64,000 nt of DNA from WHSW01 sp963729075 (lineage in GTDB: Bacteria; Actinomycetota; Thermoleophilia; Solirubrobacterales; 70-9), in assembly GCA_963729075.1 (NCBI GenBank), contig CAVSMU010000005.1:34352-98351 (forward strand), in the 5' to 3' direction. The number at the start of each line of letters is the position of its first letter. The first letter of the stretch is position 1. Below are positions 17,455-25,196 of the stretch, piece after piece. The translations under genes and the position numbers were made by a program. Under the pieces are notes generated by a model. That model saw only the letters and a list, made by a program, of their open reading frames with translations. It was not told the DNA's origin and did no database searches.

Positions 17455-18183
17455 TCAGGGCTTGATCGTGCGCACCCGCTCGCAGCGCCTCGTTCGGGGG
17501 TCCTGCCGGTCGACGAACGCCTGGTCGCGGCCGGGCCCGCAGTCGATCCGGCGATCGGGGTCGCGGTTGACCGCGCTGACGAGGTCGTCGCCGCCTCCGC
17601 CCTCGAACACGTCGCGTCCGAACTCGTCGAGCGCCCCGAGCAGGTCGTCACCGCCCTGGCCGCGCATCACGTCGTTGCCGCCGAAGCCGTCGACGCTGTC
17701 GTCGCCGAGCCCGCCGCTCAGCAGATCGGGCCCCCCGCCGCCGTCGAGATCGTCGCCGCGCCCGCCGCCGCGCAGGAGGTCGCCGCCCGCGCCTCCGACC
17801 AGGGTGCCGCCTCGCTGCGTGCGGCGGGCGAGCCGGAGCACGTCGTCGCCGTCGTTGCCCCGCACGCGGAGCCCGCCCCCGAACGCGGCCTCGCAGCGCA
17901 GCGCCTGCCGGTTCACCCGCTCGCACTCGTCGGGCCCGATCACCCGGCTCGCCCGATCGCGGATCGTGTAGCGATTGGCCTCCTCCTCGAACGCCACCGC
18001 GATCCGGTTGACGCCGCGGTCGCCCTCCACGGCGACGCCGGAGAAGCCGCCGAAGCGCCCGCCGCCCACCTTGAAGTCGACTGTGGTCGCCGCCAGCGCG
18101 GCGGGGCATCCCAGCACCAGCATCGCGAGGCCCAGCGCCGCCAAGCGACGGGTGAGCGCGGACCTCGACGGGGTGCCGGGCAT
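17455..18183 (-). CDS. Secreted RTX/hemolysin-type calcium-binding repeat protein
   Basis: The 242-residue protein has a signal peptide (about 1-31, cleaving after ALAA) and glycine/aspartate-rich nonapeptide repeats between about 105 and 200 (GNDGDDVL, GGAGGDLL, GGRGDDLDGGGGPDLL, GGLGDDSV, GGNDVMRGQGGDDLL), which would fold as a calcium-bound parallel beta-roll. Cysteine pairs (CERVNRQALRC; CGPGRD..RRCERV) may form disulfides. It has no recognisable enzymatic domain and no type I secretion gene nearby; the signal peptide points to Sec export. It sits between the kinase and acyl-CoA dehydrogenase genes. Confidence 0.82.
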   Translation of the reverse strand: MPGTPSRSALTRRLAALGLAMLVLGCPAALAATTVDFKVGGGRFGGFSGVAVEGDRGVNRIAVAFEEEANRYTIRDRASRVIGPDECERVNRQALRCEAAFGGGLRVRGNDGDDVLRLARRTQRGGTLVGGAGGDLLRGGGRGDDLDGGGGPDLLSGGLGDDSVDGFGGNDVMRGQGGDDLLGALDEFGRDVFEGGGGDDLVSAVNRDPDRRIDCGPGRDQAFVDRQDPRTRRCERVRTIKP

Positions 18184-18190
18184 GGGCCTT

Positions 18191-19486
18191 CTAGGCGGAG
18201 ACCGGCGCCGGCGCCGCCGCGCGCGCAGCCTCGTCCTCCTTTGCCCAGTGGTTGAGCTCGCGACGGGCGATCACCATCTTGTGGACCTCGTCGGGTCCGT
18301 CGGCGACCTTGAGCATGCGGCTGAACCGCCACATCCCCGCGAGCGGGGTGTCGTCGGACATCCCGAGCGACCCGTGGACCTGAATCGCCCGGTCGAGCAC
18401 GTCCATGACCACGTTCGCGGCGACGACCTTGATCATCGAGATCTCGCGCCGCGCCTCCTTCTTCCCGTAGGTGTCCATGCGCCAGGCGGCGTTCAGCGTC
18501 AGCAGGCGGGCCTGCTCGGTCTCGATCCGCGACTTGGCGACGAAGTCCTGGATGAACTGCTTCTCGGCCAGCTTGCCGCCGAACGCCTCGCGTGAGTTCG
18601 CGCGGCGGCACATCATCTCGATCGCCCGCTCGCAGGTGCCGATCGCGCGCATGCAGTGGTGGATGCGACCGGGGCCGAGGCGATCCTGGGCGATCACGAA
18701 TCCCGCCTGGCGCGGGCCGAGCAGGTTGTCGGCCGGTACCCGGCAATCCTCGTAGCGGATCTCGCAGTGCCCCGGGCCGCCGTCGTGTCCCATCACCGGC
18801 ACCGGGCGCACGAGGTCGAAGCCGGGCGCGTCGGTCGGCACGAGGATCATCGAGGCGCGCGCGTACGGATGCGCGTCGGGATCGGTGACCACCATCGCGA
18901 TCGCCACGGCGGCGCCCACCGCGCCCGAGGTGAACCACTTGTGTCCGTTGATCACCCACTCGTCGCCGTCGAGCTCGGCGCGGGTCTGAAGCGTGCGCGG
19001 GTCCGACCCCGCGACCTCGGGCTCGGTCATCGAGAAGCACGAGCGGATCTCGCCGTCCAGAAGCGGCGCGAGCCACCGCTCCTTCTGCTCCTCGGTGCCG
19101 TGCTCCGCGAGGATCTCCATGTTGCCCGTGTCGGGCGCGGAGCAGTTGAAGGCCATGGGCGCGATCGCGGGGCTGCGCCCCATCTCCTCGCAGAGCACGC
19201 CGTACTCCCAGTTGGTCAATCCCGCCCCATACCCCTCCGGCCCCGGACGCGAAGCGGAGGAGCCGGAGGGCGTTGATTCCGGCATGAACAGGTTCCAGAG
19301 GCCCTCCGAGCGGGCGCGCTCGCGGATCTCCACAAGGATCTCCGGGTAGGCGCGGTCGGAGTCGACGGTCACCTCGGCGTCGAGGGCGCGCAGCGCCTCG
19401 GCCTCGTGCGGGTAGACGTGCTCGTCCATGAACGCCCGGACGCGGTCGCGAAGCTCGGTGACGCGCGGGCTCAGGTCGAAGTCCAC
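18191..19486 (-). CDS. Acyl-CoA dehydrogenase (ACAD10/11, LvaC-like)
   Basis: The 431-residue enzyme has the complete acyl-CoA dehydrogenase fold: N-terminal helices with 'FMDEHVYPHEAEALRA', the FAD loop 'CFSMTEPEVAGSDPRTLQTRA' (about 150-170), 'GHKWFTSGAVGAAVAIAMV', and the C-terminal bundle with 'QVHGSLGMSDDTPLAGMWRFSRMLKVADGPDEVH'. This C-terminus and the length are those of the group found beside APH-like kinases. The family also acts on long or branched acyl-CoA, but here it is expected to process the phosphorylated 4-hydroxyacyl-CoA. The RTX-like gene starts 7 bp downstream. Confidence 0.88.
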   Translation of the reverse strand: MDFDLSPRVTELRDRVRAFMDEHVYPHEAEALRALDAEVTVDSDRAYPEILVEIRERARSEGLWNLFMPESTPSGSSASRPGPEGYGAGLTNWEYGVLCEEMGRSPAIAPMAFNCSAPDTGNMEILAEHGTEEQKERWLAPLLDGEIRSCFSMTEPEVAGSDPRTLQTRAELDGDEWVINGHKWFTSGAVGAAVAIAMVVTDPDAHPYARASMILVPTDAPGFDLVRPVPVMGHDGGPGHCEIRYEDCRVPADNLLGPRQAGFVIAQDRLGPGRIHHCMRAIGTCERAIEMMCRRANSREAFGGKLAEKQFIQDFVAKSRIETEQARLLTLNAAWRMDTYGKKEARREISMIKVVAANVVMDVLDRAIQVHGSLGMSDDTPLAGMWRFSRMLKVADGPDEVHKMVIARRELNHWAKEDEAARAAAPAPVSA

Positions 19487-19534
19487 GAGCGCAGCCTAGA
19501 TCACCGCCGGCGCCCCGTGGTTCGGGTCGGCGGG

Positions 19535-20476
19535 CTAGCCGGTGGCGGCGCTCGCCGGCGCGCCACGCCCCTTGGCGCGCCCGCGGGAGATCGCCTGGGC
19601 GGCGAAGAGCACGCCGATCATGATGCTTGCGACGGCGATCGCGGGGATCACGACGCCGGGCGAGCCCTCCTTGGTGATGAGCGTGGTCCCGGAGGCGATC
19701 AGGACGACCGCGAGCGCGTAGCGCAGCAGCTTCTGCGGCGCCTTGACCGAGAGGTTGGTGCCGACGACGACCCCGGGCACCGAGCCGACGAGGATCGTCC
19801 CGGCGAGCAGGAAGTCGACGTTGCCGCCGAGCCAGTGCGCGAGCCCCGCGGCCCAGAGCAGGACCGCGGCGTGGAAGACGTCGGTGCCGACGACCCGCTG
19901 GGGCGTGAGGCGGAAGATCGCGATCAGGGCGATCGCGATCAGCGTGCCGCTGCCCGCCGAGGTGAGCCCGATGACGAAGCCGGTGACGATGCCGGTGACG
20001 ACGGCGGCGATGATGTGGCGGCGGTAGAGGTGCATCGCCGAGCGCTCCTGGATCACGCCGGCGAGGAACAGCGAGCGCAGCAGGGTCGCGATGCCGACCA
20101 CCAGCAGCGCGCCGCCGAGCATTCCGAGCACGACCGCGTCGAGGTCGTCGCCGTACTTCTGCTGGAGCAGCTCGATCACCCAGACGCCTGCGATCGCCGA
20201 CGGCACGCTGCCCACCGCGAGCCAGAAGGCAAGTCCCTTGTGGACCGTGCCCAGCTTCAGGTGCTTCCAGCCGCCGACGGTCTTGGTCACGGCCGCGTAG
20301 AAGATGTCGGTGCCGATCGCGGTCACCGGCTGGATCCCGAAGACCAGGATCAGGAGCGGCGTCATCAGCGAGGCGCCGCCCATGCCGGTCATGCCGACGA
20401 GCACGCCGATGCCGAACCCGAACACGATCAGCGCGGGGTCGATGCCAAGGCCGAAGATGGTTACGACTGGATCCAT
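19535..20476 (-). CDS. TauE/SafE-family sulfite/organosulfur transporter
   Basis: The 313-residue protein has eight or nine helices with the duplicated TauE signature: 'GFGIGVLVGMTGMGGASLMTPLLILVFG' near residues 20-47 and 'GFVIGLTSAGSGTLIAIALIAI' around 160-181. Members export sulfite, sulfoacetate or related anions, or import sulfate-like ions. It sits 137 bp downstream of an Rrf2 regulator gene and near the sulfate-assimilation operon, which points to a sulfur role. Direction of transport is unknown. Confidence 0.85.
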   Translation of the reverse strand: MDPVVTIFGLGIDPALIVFGFGIGVLVGMTGMGGASLMTPLLILVFGIQPVTAIGTDIFYAAVTKTVGGWKHLKLGTVHKGLAFWLAVGSVPSAIAGVWVIELLQQKYGDDLDAVVLGMLGGALLVVGIATLLRSLFLAGVIQERSAMHLYRRHIIAAVVTGIVTGFVIGLTSAGSGTLIAIALIAIFRLTPQRVVGTDVFHAAVLLWAAGLAHWLGGNVDFLLAGTILVGSVPGVVVGTNLSVKAPQKLLRYALAVVLIASGTTLITKEGSPGVVIPAIAVASIMIGVLFAAQAISRGRAKGRGAPASAATG

Positions 20477-20514
20477 GCGGACGGGGGGAAGTGAGATCCG
20501 TTCGGACCTAGTTC

Positions 20515-20543
20515 CCTTTGTGGACCGGCTTAGTCCCCAAAGG
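20515..20543. promoter_or_regulatory. Dyad upstream of the TauE gene, candidate Rrf2 operator
   Basis: CCTTTGTGGAC (20515-20525) and GTCCCCAAAGG (20533-20543) are complementary at 10 of 11 positions around a 7-base spacer, 39 bp before the TauE start. A related half, GGACCTAGTTCC, lies just beside it. The Rrf2 gene is immediately upstream on the same strand. A terminator of the Rrf2 transcript is the other reading. The link to Rrf2 is inference. Confidence 0.4.
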
Positions 20544-20613
20544 CAGCGCCGGATGCTAGCAGCGCTCGAGCCGGAGCCGGCGTTCGCCGAGCGCCCCGCT
20601 CACCGGTGCCGGG

Positions 20614-21072
20614 TCAGCGCTTGATCCAGGCCTCGGGGTCGTTGAGGATCGCGTCGATGCGCCACGGCAGGCTGTCCTCGGCGATGTCGGCGAGCGTGAC
20701 GTTCTCCAGCACCGAGCGCAGCCCCGCGCGGACCGCTACCCACACGTCGCGCAGCTTGGTGGCCGGGCCGCCGTAGTGAAGGTCCTCGGGCGCGTTCTCG
20801 TGGATGTTGGCGAGCGGGCCCTCGACCGCGCGGATCACGTCGGCGACCGTGATCGAGGCGGGGTCCCGGGCGAGCCAGTAACCGCCCTTGGCGCCCCGGC
20901 GGGCCTGGATCAGCCGCGCGTGCTTGAGCTCGAGCAGGATGTGCTCGAGGAACTGCAGCGGGATGTCCTGCGAGTCGGCCAGCTGCTCGCCCTTGACCGG
21001 CTCGCCCTCCGGGCTCGCCGCCAGCTCGAGCGCCGCCCGCACCGCATAGTCGGCCTTGGCTGAGATCCGCAT
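20614..21072 (-). CDS. Rrf2-family transcriptional regulator, cysteine-free (CymR-like)
   Basis: The 152-residue protein starts MRISAKADYAVRAALELA and carries the Rrf2 winged helix with recognition region 'QDIPLQFLEHILLELKHARLIQARRGAKGGYWLA' spread over about 35-68, then a long dimerisation helix. It contains no cysteine at all, so it cannot bind a [2Fe-2S] or [4Fe-4S] cluster through Cys ligands as IscR or NsrR do. This resembles CymR, the repressor of cysteine metabolism that works with CysK. Position between TauE and the sulfate operon suggests it senses sulfur status. Confidence 0.87.
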   Translation of the reverse strand: MRISAKADYAVRAALELAASPEGEPVKGEQLADSQDIPLQFLEHILLELKHARLIQARRGAKGGYWLARDPASITVADVIRAVEGPLANIHENAPEDLHYGGPATKLRDVWVAVRAGLRSVLENVTLADIAEDSLPWRIDAILNDPEAWIKR

Positions 21073-21143
21073 CCATCGATTTTCGCATCCGGGGTCAAGA
21101 ATCCCGTCGCGGGTCGCCTCGCCGCTACCATCCCGCGCTCGCC

Positions 21144-21965
21144 ATGATCGACTTGCAGGCCCATTCGACCGTCTCCGACGGCCAGCTCGAGCCGGCCGAC
21201 GTGGCCCGTGCAGCGGCTGAGGCCGGGGTCACGGTCATGTCCCTGACCGACCACGACGGCATCGCCGGCGTCGCGGCGGCGACCGAGGTCGCGGAGGAGG
21301 CCGGGATCACCAACGTGCCCGGGGTCGAGATGTCCTGCGTGCACAAGTACTCCGAGGACCTGCACATCTGCGGCTACTGGGTCGACCCGGAGCGCATCCG
21401 CCCCGCTTGCGAGCGCGCCCAGCAGGAGCGAGTCGACCGGGCGAAGGAGATCGTCGACCGCCTGCGCTCCCACGGCGTCGACGTGACGTTCGAGGGCGCC
21501 GTCGCCCAGGCCGGCGCCGCCGATGCGATCGGCCGGCCGCACATCGCCAAGGCTGCGGGCGCAGGTCCCGACCTCGGCCCGTTCTTCGAGGAGTACCTGG
21601 TGCCCGGCGCGAAGGCGTTTGTCGCCCGGCGCTGGCCGACCGCCGAGCAGGCCGTCGAGCTGATCCACGACGCCGGCGGGGTCGCCGTGATCGCCCATCC
21701 CTACTGGGACGTTCAGGATCCCGACCAGGTCCGCGACCTGGTGGCAAGCCTCGTCCGCGATGTCAAGCTCGACGGGGTCGAGAGCTTCTACCCGCCGCAC
21801 ACGGCCGCCCAGACCAGGCATTGCCTCGAGCTCTGCGAGGAGTTCGGCCTCGTGCCGACCGGTTCGTCCGACTTCCACGGCCCGACCCACAAGACCTTCA
21901 GCCGCTTCGGCGCGTACGACACCTACGGGCTCGGCGAGCCGCAGGTGCCCGAGCGCCCCGGCTAG
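21144..21965 (+). CDS. PHP-domain phosphoesterase
   Basis: The 273-residue protein starts MIDLQAHSTVSDG and keeps the PHP metal motifs: 'DLQAHSTVSDG' (motif 1, with Gln in place of the first His of the usual 'DLHxHT/S'), 'LTDHDG' (motif 2), 'PGVEMSC' with the bridging Glu, 'IAHPYW' and 'TGSSDFHGPTHK'. This is the arrangement of nucleoside 3',5'-bisphosphate or trinucleotide phosphatases (YciV/TrpH-like). Hydrolysis of pAp, a by-product of PAPS use, would suit the sulfur neighbourhood, but that is inference. It overlaps the convergent cyclase gene by 4 bp. Confidence 0.82.
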   Translation: MIDLQAHSTVSDGQLEPADVARAAAEAGVTVMSLTDHDGIAGVAAATEVAEEAGITNVPGVEMSCVHKYSEDLHICGYWVDPERIRPACERAQQERVDRAKEIVDRLRSHGVDVTFEGAVAQAGAADAIGRPHIAKAAGAGPDLGPFFEEYLVPGAKAFVARRWPTAEQAVELIHDAGGVAVIAHPYWDVQDPDQVRDLVASLVRDVKLDGVESFYPPHTAAQTRHCLELCEEFGLVPTGSSDFHGPTHKTFSRFGAYDTYGLGEPQVPERPG

Positions 21966-23509
21966 TCGTCGAGAACCGGCTCGGCGAGGCGCGTCTGCTC
22001 GCCTCGGCCGCGCAAGGTGACGGTGCCGTCGAGCCGCCAGCGCTCGCTCTCGGGCTCCGACGCGCGTTCGAGGATCGAATCGGAGGCGAGCACGTGCCGG
22101 GAGCGCTCCTTGGCGAGCTCCGTCAGCCTCGCGGCCTCGTTCACCGGGTCGCCGATCACCGTGTACTCGAAGCGCCGCTCGTCGCCGACGTTGCCGGCGA
22201 CCACCTCGCCCGCCGAGACGCCGATCGCCGCCTCGAGCCCCTCGACCTCCCGCGGCAGGCGATCGGCCAGCTCCCGAGCCGCCGCGAGAGCCGCCGACGG
22301 CGCCTGCTCGAGCGGGATCGGGGCGCCGAAGACGGCCAGCGCGGCGTCGCCCTCGAACTTGTTCACCCAGCCACCGTGCTCGTCGACGACGTCGACGACG
22401 AGGCCGAAGAAGGAGTTCAGCAGCTCGACCACCTCCTCCGGCGGTCGCTCACCCGCGAGCTCGGTGGAGCCGATGACGTCGGTGAACAACACAGCGACAT
22501 CGCGCCGCTCGCCGCCGAGCTCGATGCCCTGGTCGAGCGCCGCACGGGCCACGTCCTCCCCGACGTGTCGCCCGAAGAGGTCCTGGATCCGCTCGCGCTC
22601 GCGCAACCCGGCGACCATGCTGTTGAAGCCGGCCTGCAGCTGGCCGATCTCGCTGGCGTCGTAGACGGGCACCTCGATGTCGAGCTCACCGTCCTGGACC
22701 TCCTGCACCGCCTTGCGCAGCGAGTTCACGGGATCCGCCACCGCGCGCGCGGAGAGCATCGAGAGGTAGAGGCCGACGGCGAGCCCGAGCCCCCCGACGG
22801 AGAGCACCACGATCGCCAGCTCGTCGCGGCTGAAGTCCTCGTCGATCAGGGTCGAGAGGGCCACCAGGATCAGCCCGAGAATCGGCACCGCGGTACCCAG
22901 CGCCCAAGCCAGCAGCGCGCGGCCCTTGACACCGGGCGCGAGGCGGTCCTCGCCGACGCCCGTGGCGAGCGCCCGCGCCGCGGTCGGCCGCAGCTGGCGC
23001 TCTGCGAGCAGGTAGACGAAGGCGGAGGTGGTGAGCCCCGCAAGCGCGATCGTGAGCGCCACCCGTTCGCCGAGCTCGAGCGAGAAGAACGCGTTCAGGA
23101 CGCCGAACAGGACGGCGGCCAGCGACCAGATGACCAGGTGGATGACGACCAGCCGCCGCGGGCTGCGGAGCACGATCCGCCGCTCCTCGGCGGTCGGCGC
23201 GCGGTCCTCCTGGAGCCACGCGCGCCCATCGGCGAGGCGCCGGCTTCCCCACCGGATGCCGAGCGGGGTCACCACGAGGAAGAAGGCGACGAGCGCGATC
23301 ACGTTTGCGATCCGGGTGGCGCCCGGCTCGTCGACCTCCGGGTAGGGAAAGACCCAGCTCGCGATCGCGTAGACGATCGCTGCGCCGACCAGGTTCGCGC
23401 CCACCAGCGAGACGGTGAGCAGAACCTGGGTTCGGCGGAGGAGATCGCTACCCGACTCGTCCGGACGCGGGATCAGCCACGCTAGGCGCATCCGCTTCGG
23501 CGTGCGCAC
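21962..23509 (-). CDS. Class III adenylate/guanylate cyclase with membrane domain and HAMP
   Basis: The 515-residue protein has six hydrophobic helices in residues 25-265, a HAMP-like segment (ARAVADPVNSLRKAVQEVQDGELDIEV, about 265-292) and a C-terminal class III cyclase domain from about 340. The metal Asp lies in 'LFTDVIGSTELAGE', with 'VNKFEGDAALAVFGAP' (substrate Lys) and 'GVSAGEVVAGNVGDERRFEYTVIGDPVN' following. It should make cAMP at the membrane in response to an unknown signal. The K in KFEGD favours ATP over GTP. It begins 54 bp after the cysC stop, past a strong hairpin. Confidence 0.9.
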   Translation of the reverse strand: MRTPKRMRLAWLIPRPDESGSDLLRRTQVLLTVSLVGANLVGAAIVYAIASWVFPYPEVDEPGATRIANVIALVAFFLVVTPLGIRWGSRRLADGRAWLQEDRAPTAEERRIVLRSPRRLVVIHLVIWSLAAVLFGVLNAFFSLELGERVALTIALAGLTTSAFVYLLAERQLRPTAARALATGVGEDRLAPGVKGRALLAWALGTAVPILGLILVALSTLIDEDFSRDELAIVVLSVGGLGLAVGLYLSMLSARAVADPVNSLRKAVQEVQDGELDIEVPVYDASEIGQLQAGFNSMVAGLRERERIQDLFGRHVGEDVARAALDQGIELGGERRDVAVLFTDVIGSTELAGERPPEEVVELLNSFFGLVVDVVDEHGGWVNKFEGDAALAVFGAPIPLEQAPSAALAAARELADRLPREVEGLEAAIGVSAGEVVAGNVGDERRFEYTVIGDPVNEAARLTELAKERSRHVLASDSILERASEPESERWRLDGTVTLRGRGEQTRLAEPVLDD

Positions 23510-23523
23510 GCGCCGAGCTTAGT

Positions 23524-23551
23524 CCCGCTGCGACGCCACGGTCGCAGCGGG
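23524..23551 (-). terminator. Strong hairpin ending the sulfate-assimilation operon
   Basis: CCCGCTGCGAC (23524-23534) and GTCGCAGCGGG (23541-23551) form a perfect 11-bp stem with a 6-base loop in the 54-bp gap between cysC and the cyclase gene. Its place downstream of the last cys gene makes it a likely intrinsic terminator, although no T tract follows. Confidence 0.6.
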
Positions 23552-23563
23552 TCTCGCGCCGCG

Positions 23564-24115
23564 CTAGGCCGCGACGGCGGCCGGGATCAGCTCGCGCTCC
23601 CCGAGGTAGACGAGGATCTGCTGCGCCGACTCCTCCGGCGACTGCTGCTCGGTCTCGATCACCAGCTCGGGGTTCTCGGGCGGCTCGTAGGGATCCGAGA
23701 CGCCGGTGAACTCCTTGATCTCGCCCGCGCGCGCCTTCGCGTACAGGCCCTTGACGTCGCGCTGCTCACAGGTCTCGACCGAGGCCTTGACGTAGGCCTC
23801 GACGAACCGCTCGCCCATCATCTGGCGCGCCTCGTCGCGGATCTCGCGGTAGGGCGAGATTGCGGCGGTGATCACCGGGACCCCGTTGCGCGACAGCAGG
23901 TTCGCGACGAAGGCGATCCGCCGGATGTTGGTGTCGCGGTCCTCCTTGGAGAACCCGAGTCCCTTGGAGAGGTTCTCGCGCACGACGTCGCCGTCGAGCA
24001 CCTCGAGCTTCGAGCCGCGCTTGCGCAGCTCCTTGACCAGGTGGGTCGTGATCGTGGACTTGCCCGAGCCGGACAGCCCGGTGAACCAGAGGCAGAAGCC
24101 CGGCTGGTCACTCAT
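23564..24115 (-). CDS. cysC: Adenylylsulfate kinase
   Basis: The 183-residue kinase phosphorylates APS at the 3'-OH to give PAPS. The P-loop is GLSGSGKST (about residues 13-21), followed by 'LDGDVVRENLSKGLGFSKEDRDTNIRR', 'ISPYREIRDEAR' and 'KGLYAKARAGEIKEFTGVSDPYE', all diagnostic of CysC. Length is normal. The start overlaps the sat stop by 8 bp. Because the operon also encodes an APS-type reductase, the PAPS made here may serve sulfotransferases and not sulfate reduction. Confidence 0.95.
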   Translation of the reverse strand: MSDQPGFCLWFTGLSGSGKSTITTHLVKELRKRGSKLEVLDGDVVRENLSKGLGFSKEDRDTNIRRIAFVANLLSRNGVPVITAAISPYREIRDEARQMMGERFVEAYVKASVETCEQRDVKGLYAKARAGEIKEFTGVSDPYEPPENPELVIETEQQSPEESAQQILVYLGERELIPAAVAA

Positions 24116-25196
24116 CTGCGTCTTCCTCCTTGTATGCGTCGATCAGGATCGAAGCAACCTCGTCCCTCGAGAACTCGTGGGGCGGCTTCTCGCCCGCCTC
24201 GAGCATCTCCCGCACCTTCGTCCCCGAGAGGAACAGATGCGACTCCTGGGGGTGCGGGCAGGTCTTCGACGAGCCCATCCCCTCGCACTCGTGACACCAG
24301 AACGTGTGCTCGAAGAACAGCGGCGTGATCCCGAGCTCCGAGATGTCGATGTCGTCGAAGATCCGCTGCGCGTCGTAGGTGCCGTAGTAGTCGCCGACAC
24401 CGGCGTGGTCGCGGCCGACGATGAAGTGCGTGCAGCCGTAGTTGCGGCGGATGATCGCGTGCAGGACCGCCTCCCGCGGGCCGGCGTAATGCATCTTCCC
24501 CGGGTTGACGCCCAGCATCACGTGATCGGGGTGGTAGTAGTTGTCCATCAGGACCTCGTAGCAGCGCATCCGCACGTCCGCCGGGATGTCGCCCTTCTTG
24601 GTCTCGCCGATCAGCGGGTGGATGTAGAGCCCGTCGCAGATCTCGAGCGCAGCCTTGGTCAGGTACTCGTGGGCGCGGTGGATCGGGTTGCGGGTCTGGA
24701 AGGCGACGATCCGCTTCCAGCCACGATCGGCGAACGCCTGCTTCGACTCCGCCGGGGTCTGGTAGCGGCGCATGAACGCCTCGTCGTGATCGGGGAGCGC
24801 GTCGGCCTCGATCGTGCCGGCCAGACAGCGGCTGCCCTCCTCGCGGATCGCGGCCACGCCCGGGTGGTCGTTGTCGGTCGTCCGGTAGACCTTCTCGGCC
24901 TCCAACTCGACGTCGCGGTCGAAGATCTCTGACACCGTCAGGCGCCCGAGGTGCTTGCCGTTCGGGGCGCTGAGCTCGATCACGTCGCCCACCTCGCACT
25001 CGAGGTCGGTCGCGAGCGTGATCGGGATCGGCCAGATCTCGCCCGAGGTCAGGCGCATGTTCTCGCAGACGGACTTGTGGTCCTCGGAGCCCAGATACCC
25101 GGTCAGTGGCGCGAAGCCGCCGTTGGCGAGCAGCTCGAAGTCCGAGGCCTGGCGCGCGGTGAGCGTCAGCGCCAGGGCGGTCTCGGCGCTACCCAT
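24108..25196 (-). CDS. sat: Sulfate adenylyltransferase, homo-oligomeric ATP sulfurylase
   Basis: The 362-residue enzyme makes APS from sulfate and ATP. It has the Sat/PUA-like N-terminal domain (1-150) and catalytic motifs 'VAFQTRNPIHRAHEYLTK' (QTRNPxHRxHE), 'HPLIGETKKGDIP', 'GREAV'-equivalent 'AGPREAVLHAIIRRNYGCTHFIVGRDHAGVG' spread over about 245-275, and 'FLSGTKVREML'. A Cys pair in 'FWCHECEGMGSSKTCPH' gives a zinc-like knuckle known in bacterial Sat. This type replaces CysDN. It overlaps cysH and cysC by 8 bp on each side, giving tight coupling. Confidence 0.95.
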   Translation of the reverse strand: MGSAETALALTLTARQASDFELLANGGFAPLTGYLGSEDHKSVCENMRLTSGEIWPIPITLATDLECEVGDVIELSAPNGKHLGRLTVSEIFDRDVELEAEKVYRTTDNDHPGVAAIREEGSRCLAGTIEADALPDHDEAFMRRYQTPAESKQAFADRGWKRIVAFQTRNPIHRAHEYLTKAALEICDGLYIHPLIGETKKGDIPADVRMRCYEVLMDNYYHPDHVMLGVNPGKMHYAGPREAVLHAIIRRNYGCTHFIVGRDHAGVGDYYGTYDAQRIFDDIDISELGITPLFFEHTFWCHECEGMGSSKTCPHPQESHLFLSGTKVREMLEAGEKPPHEFSRDEVASILIDAYKEEDADE

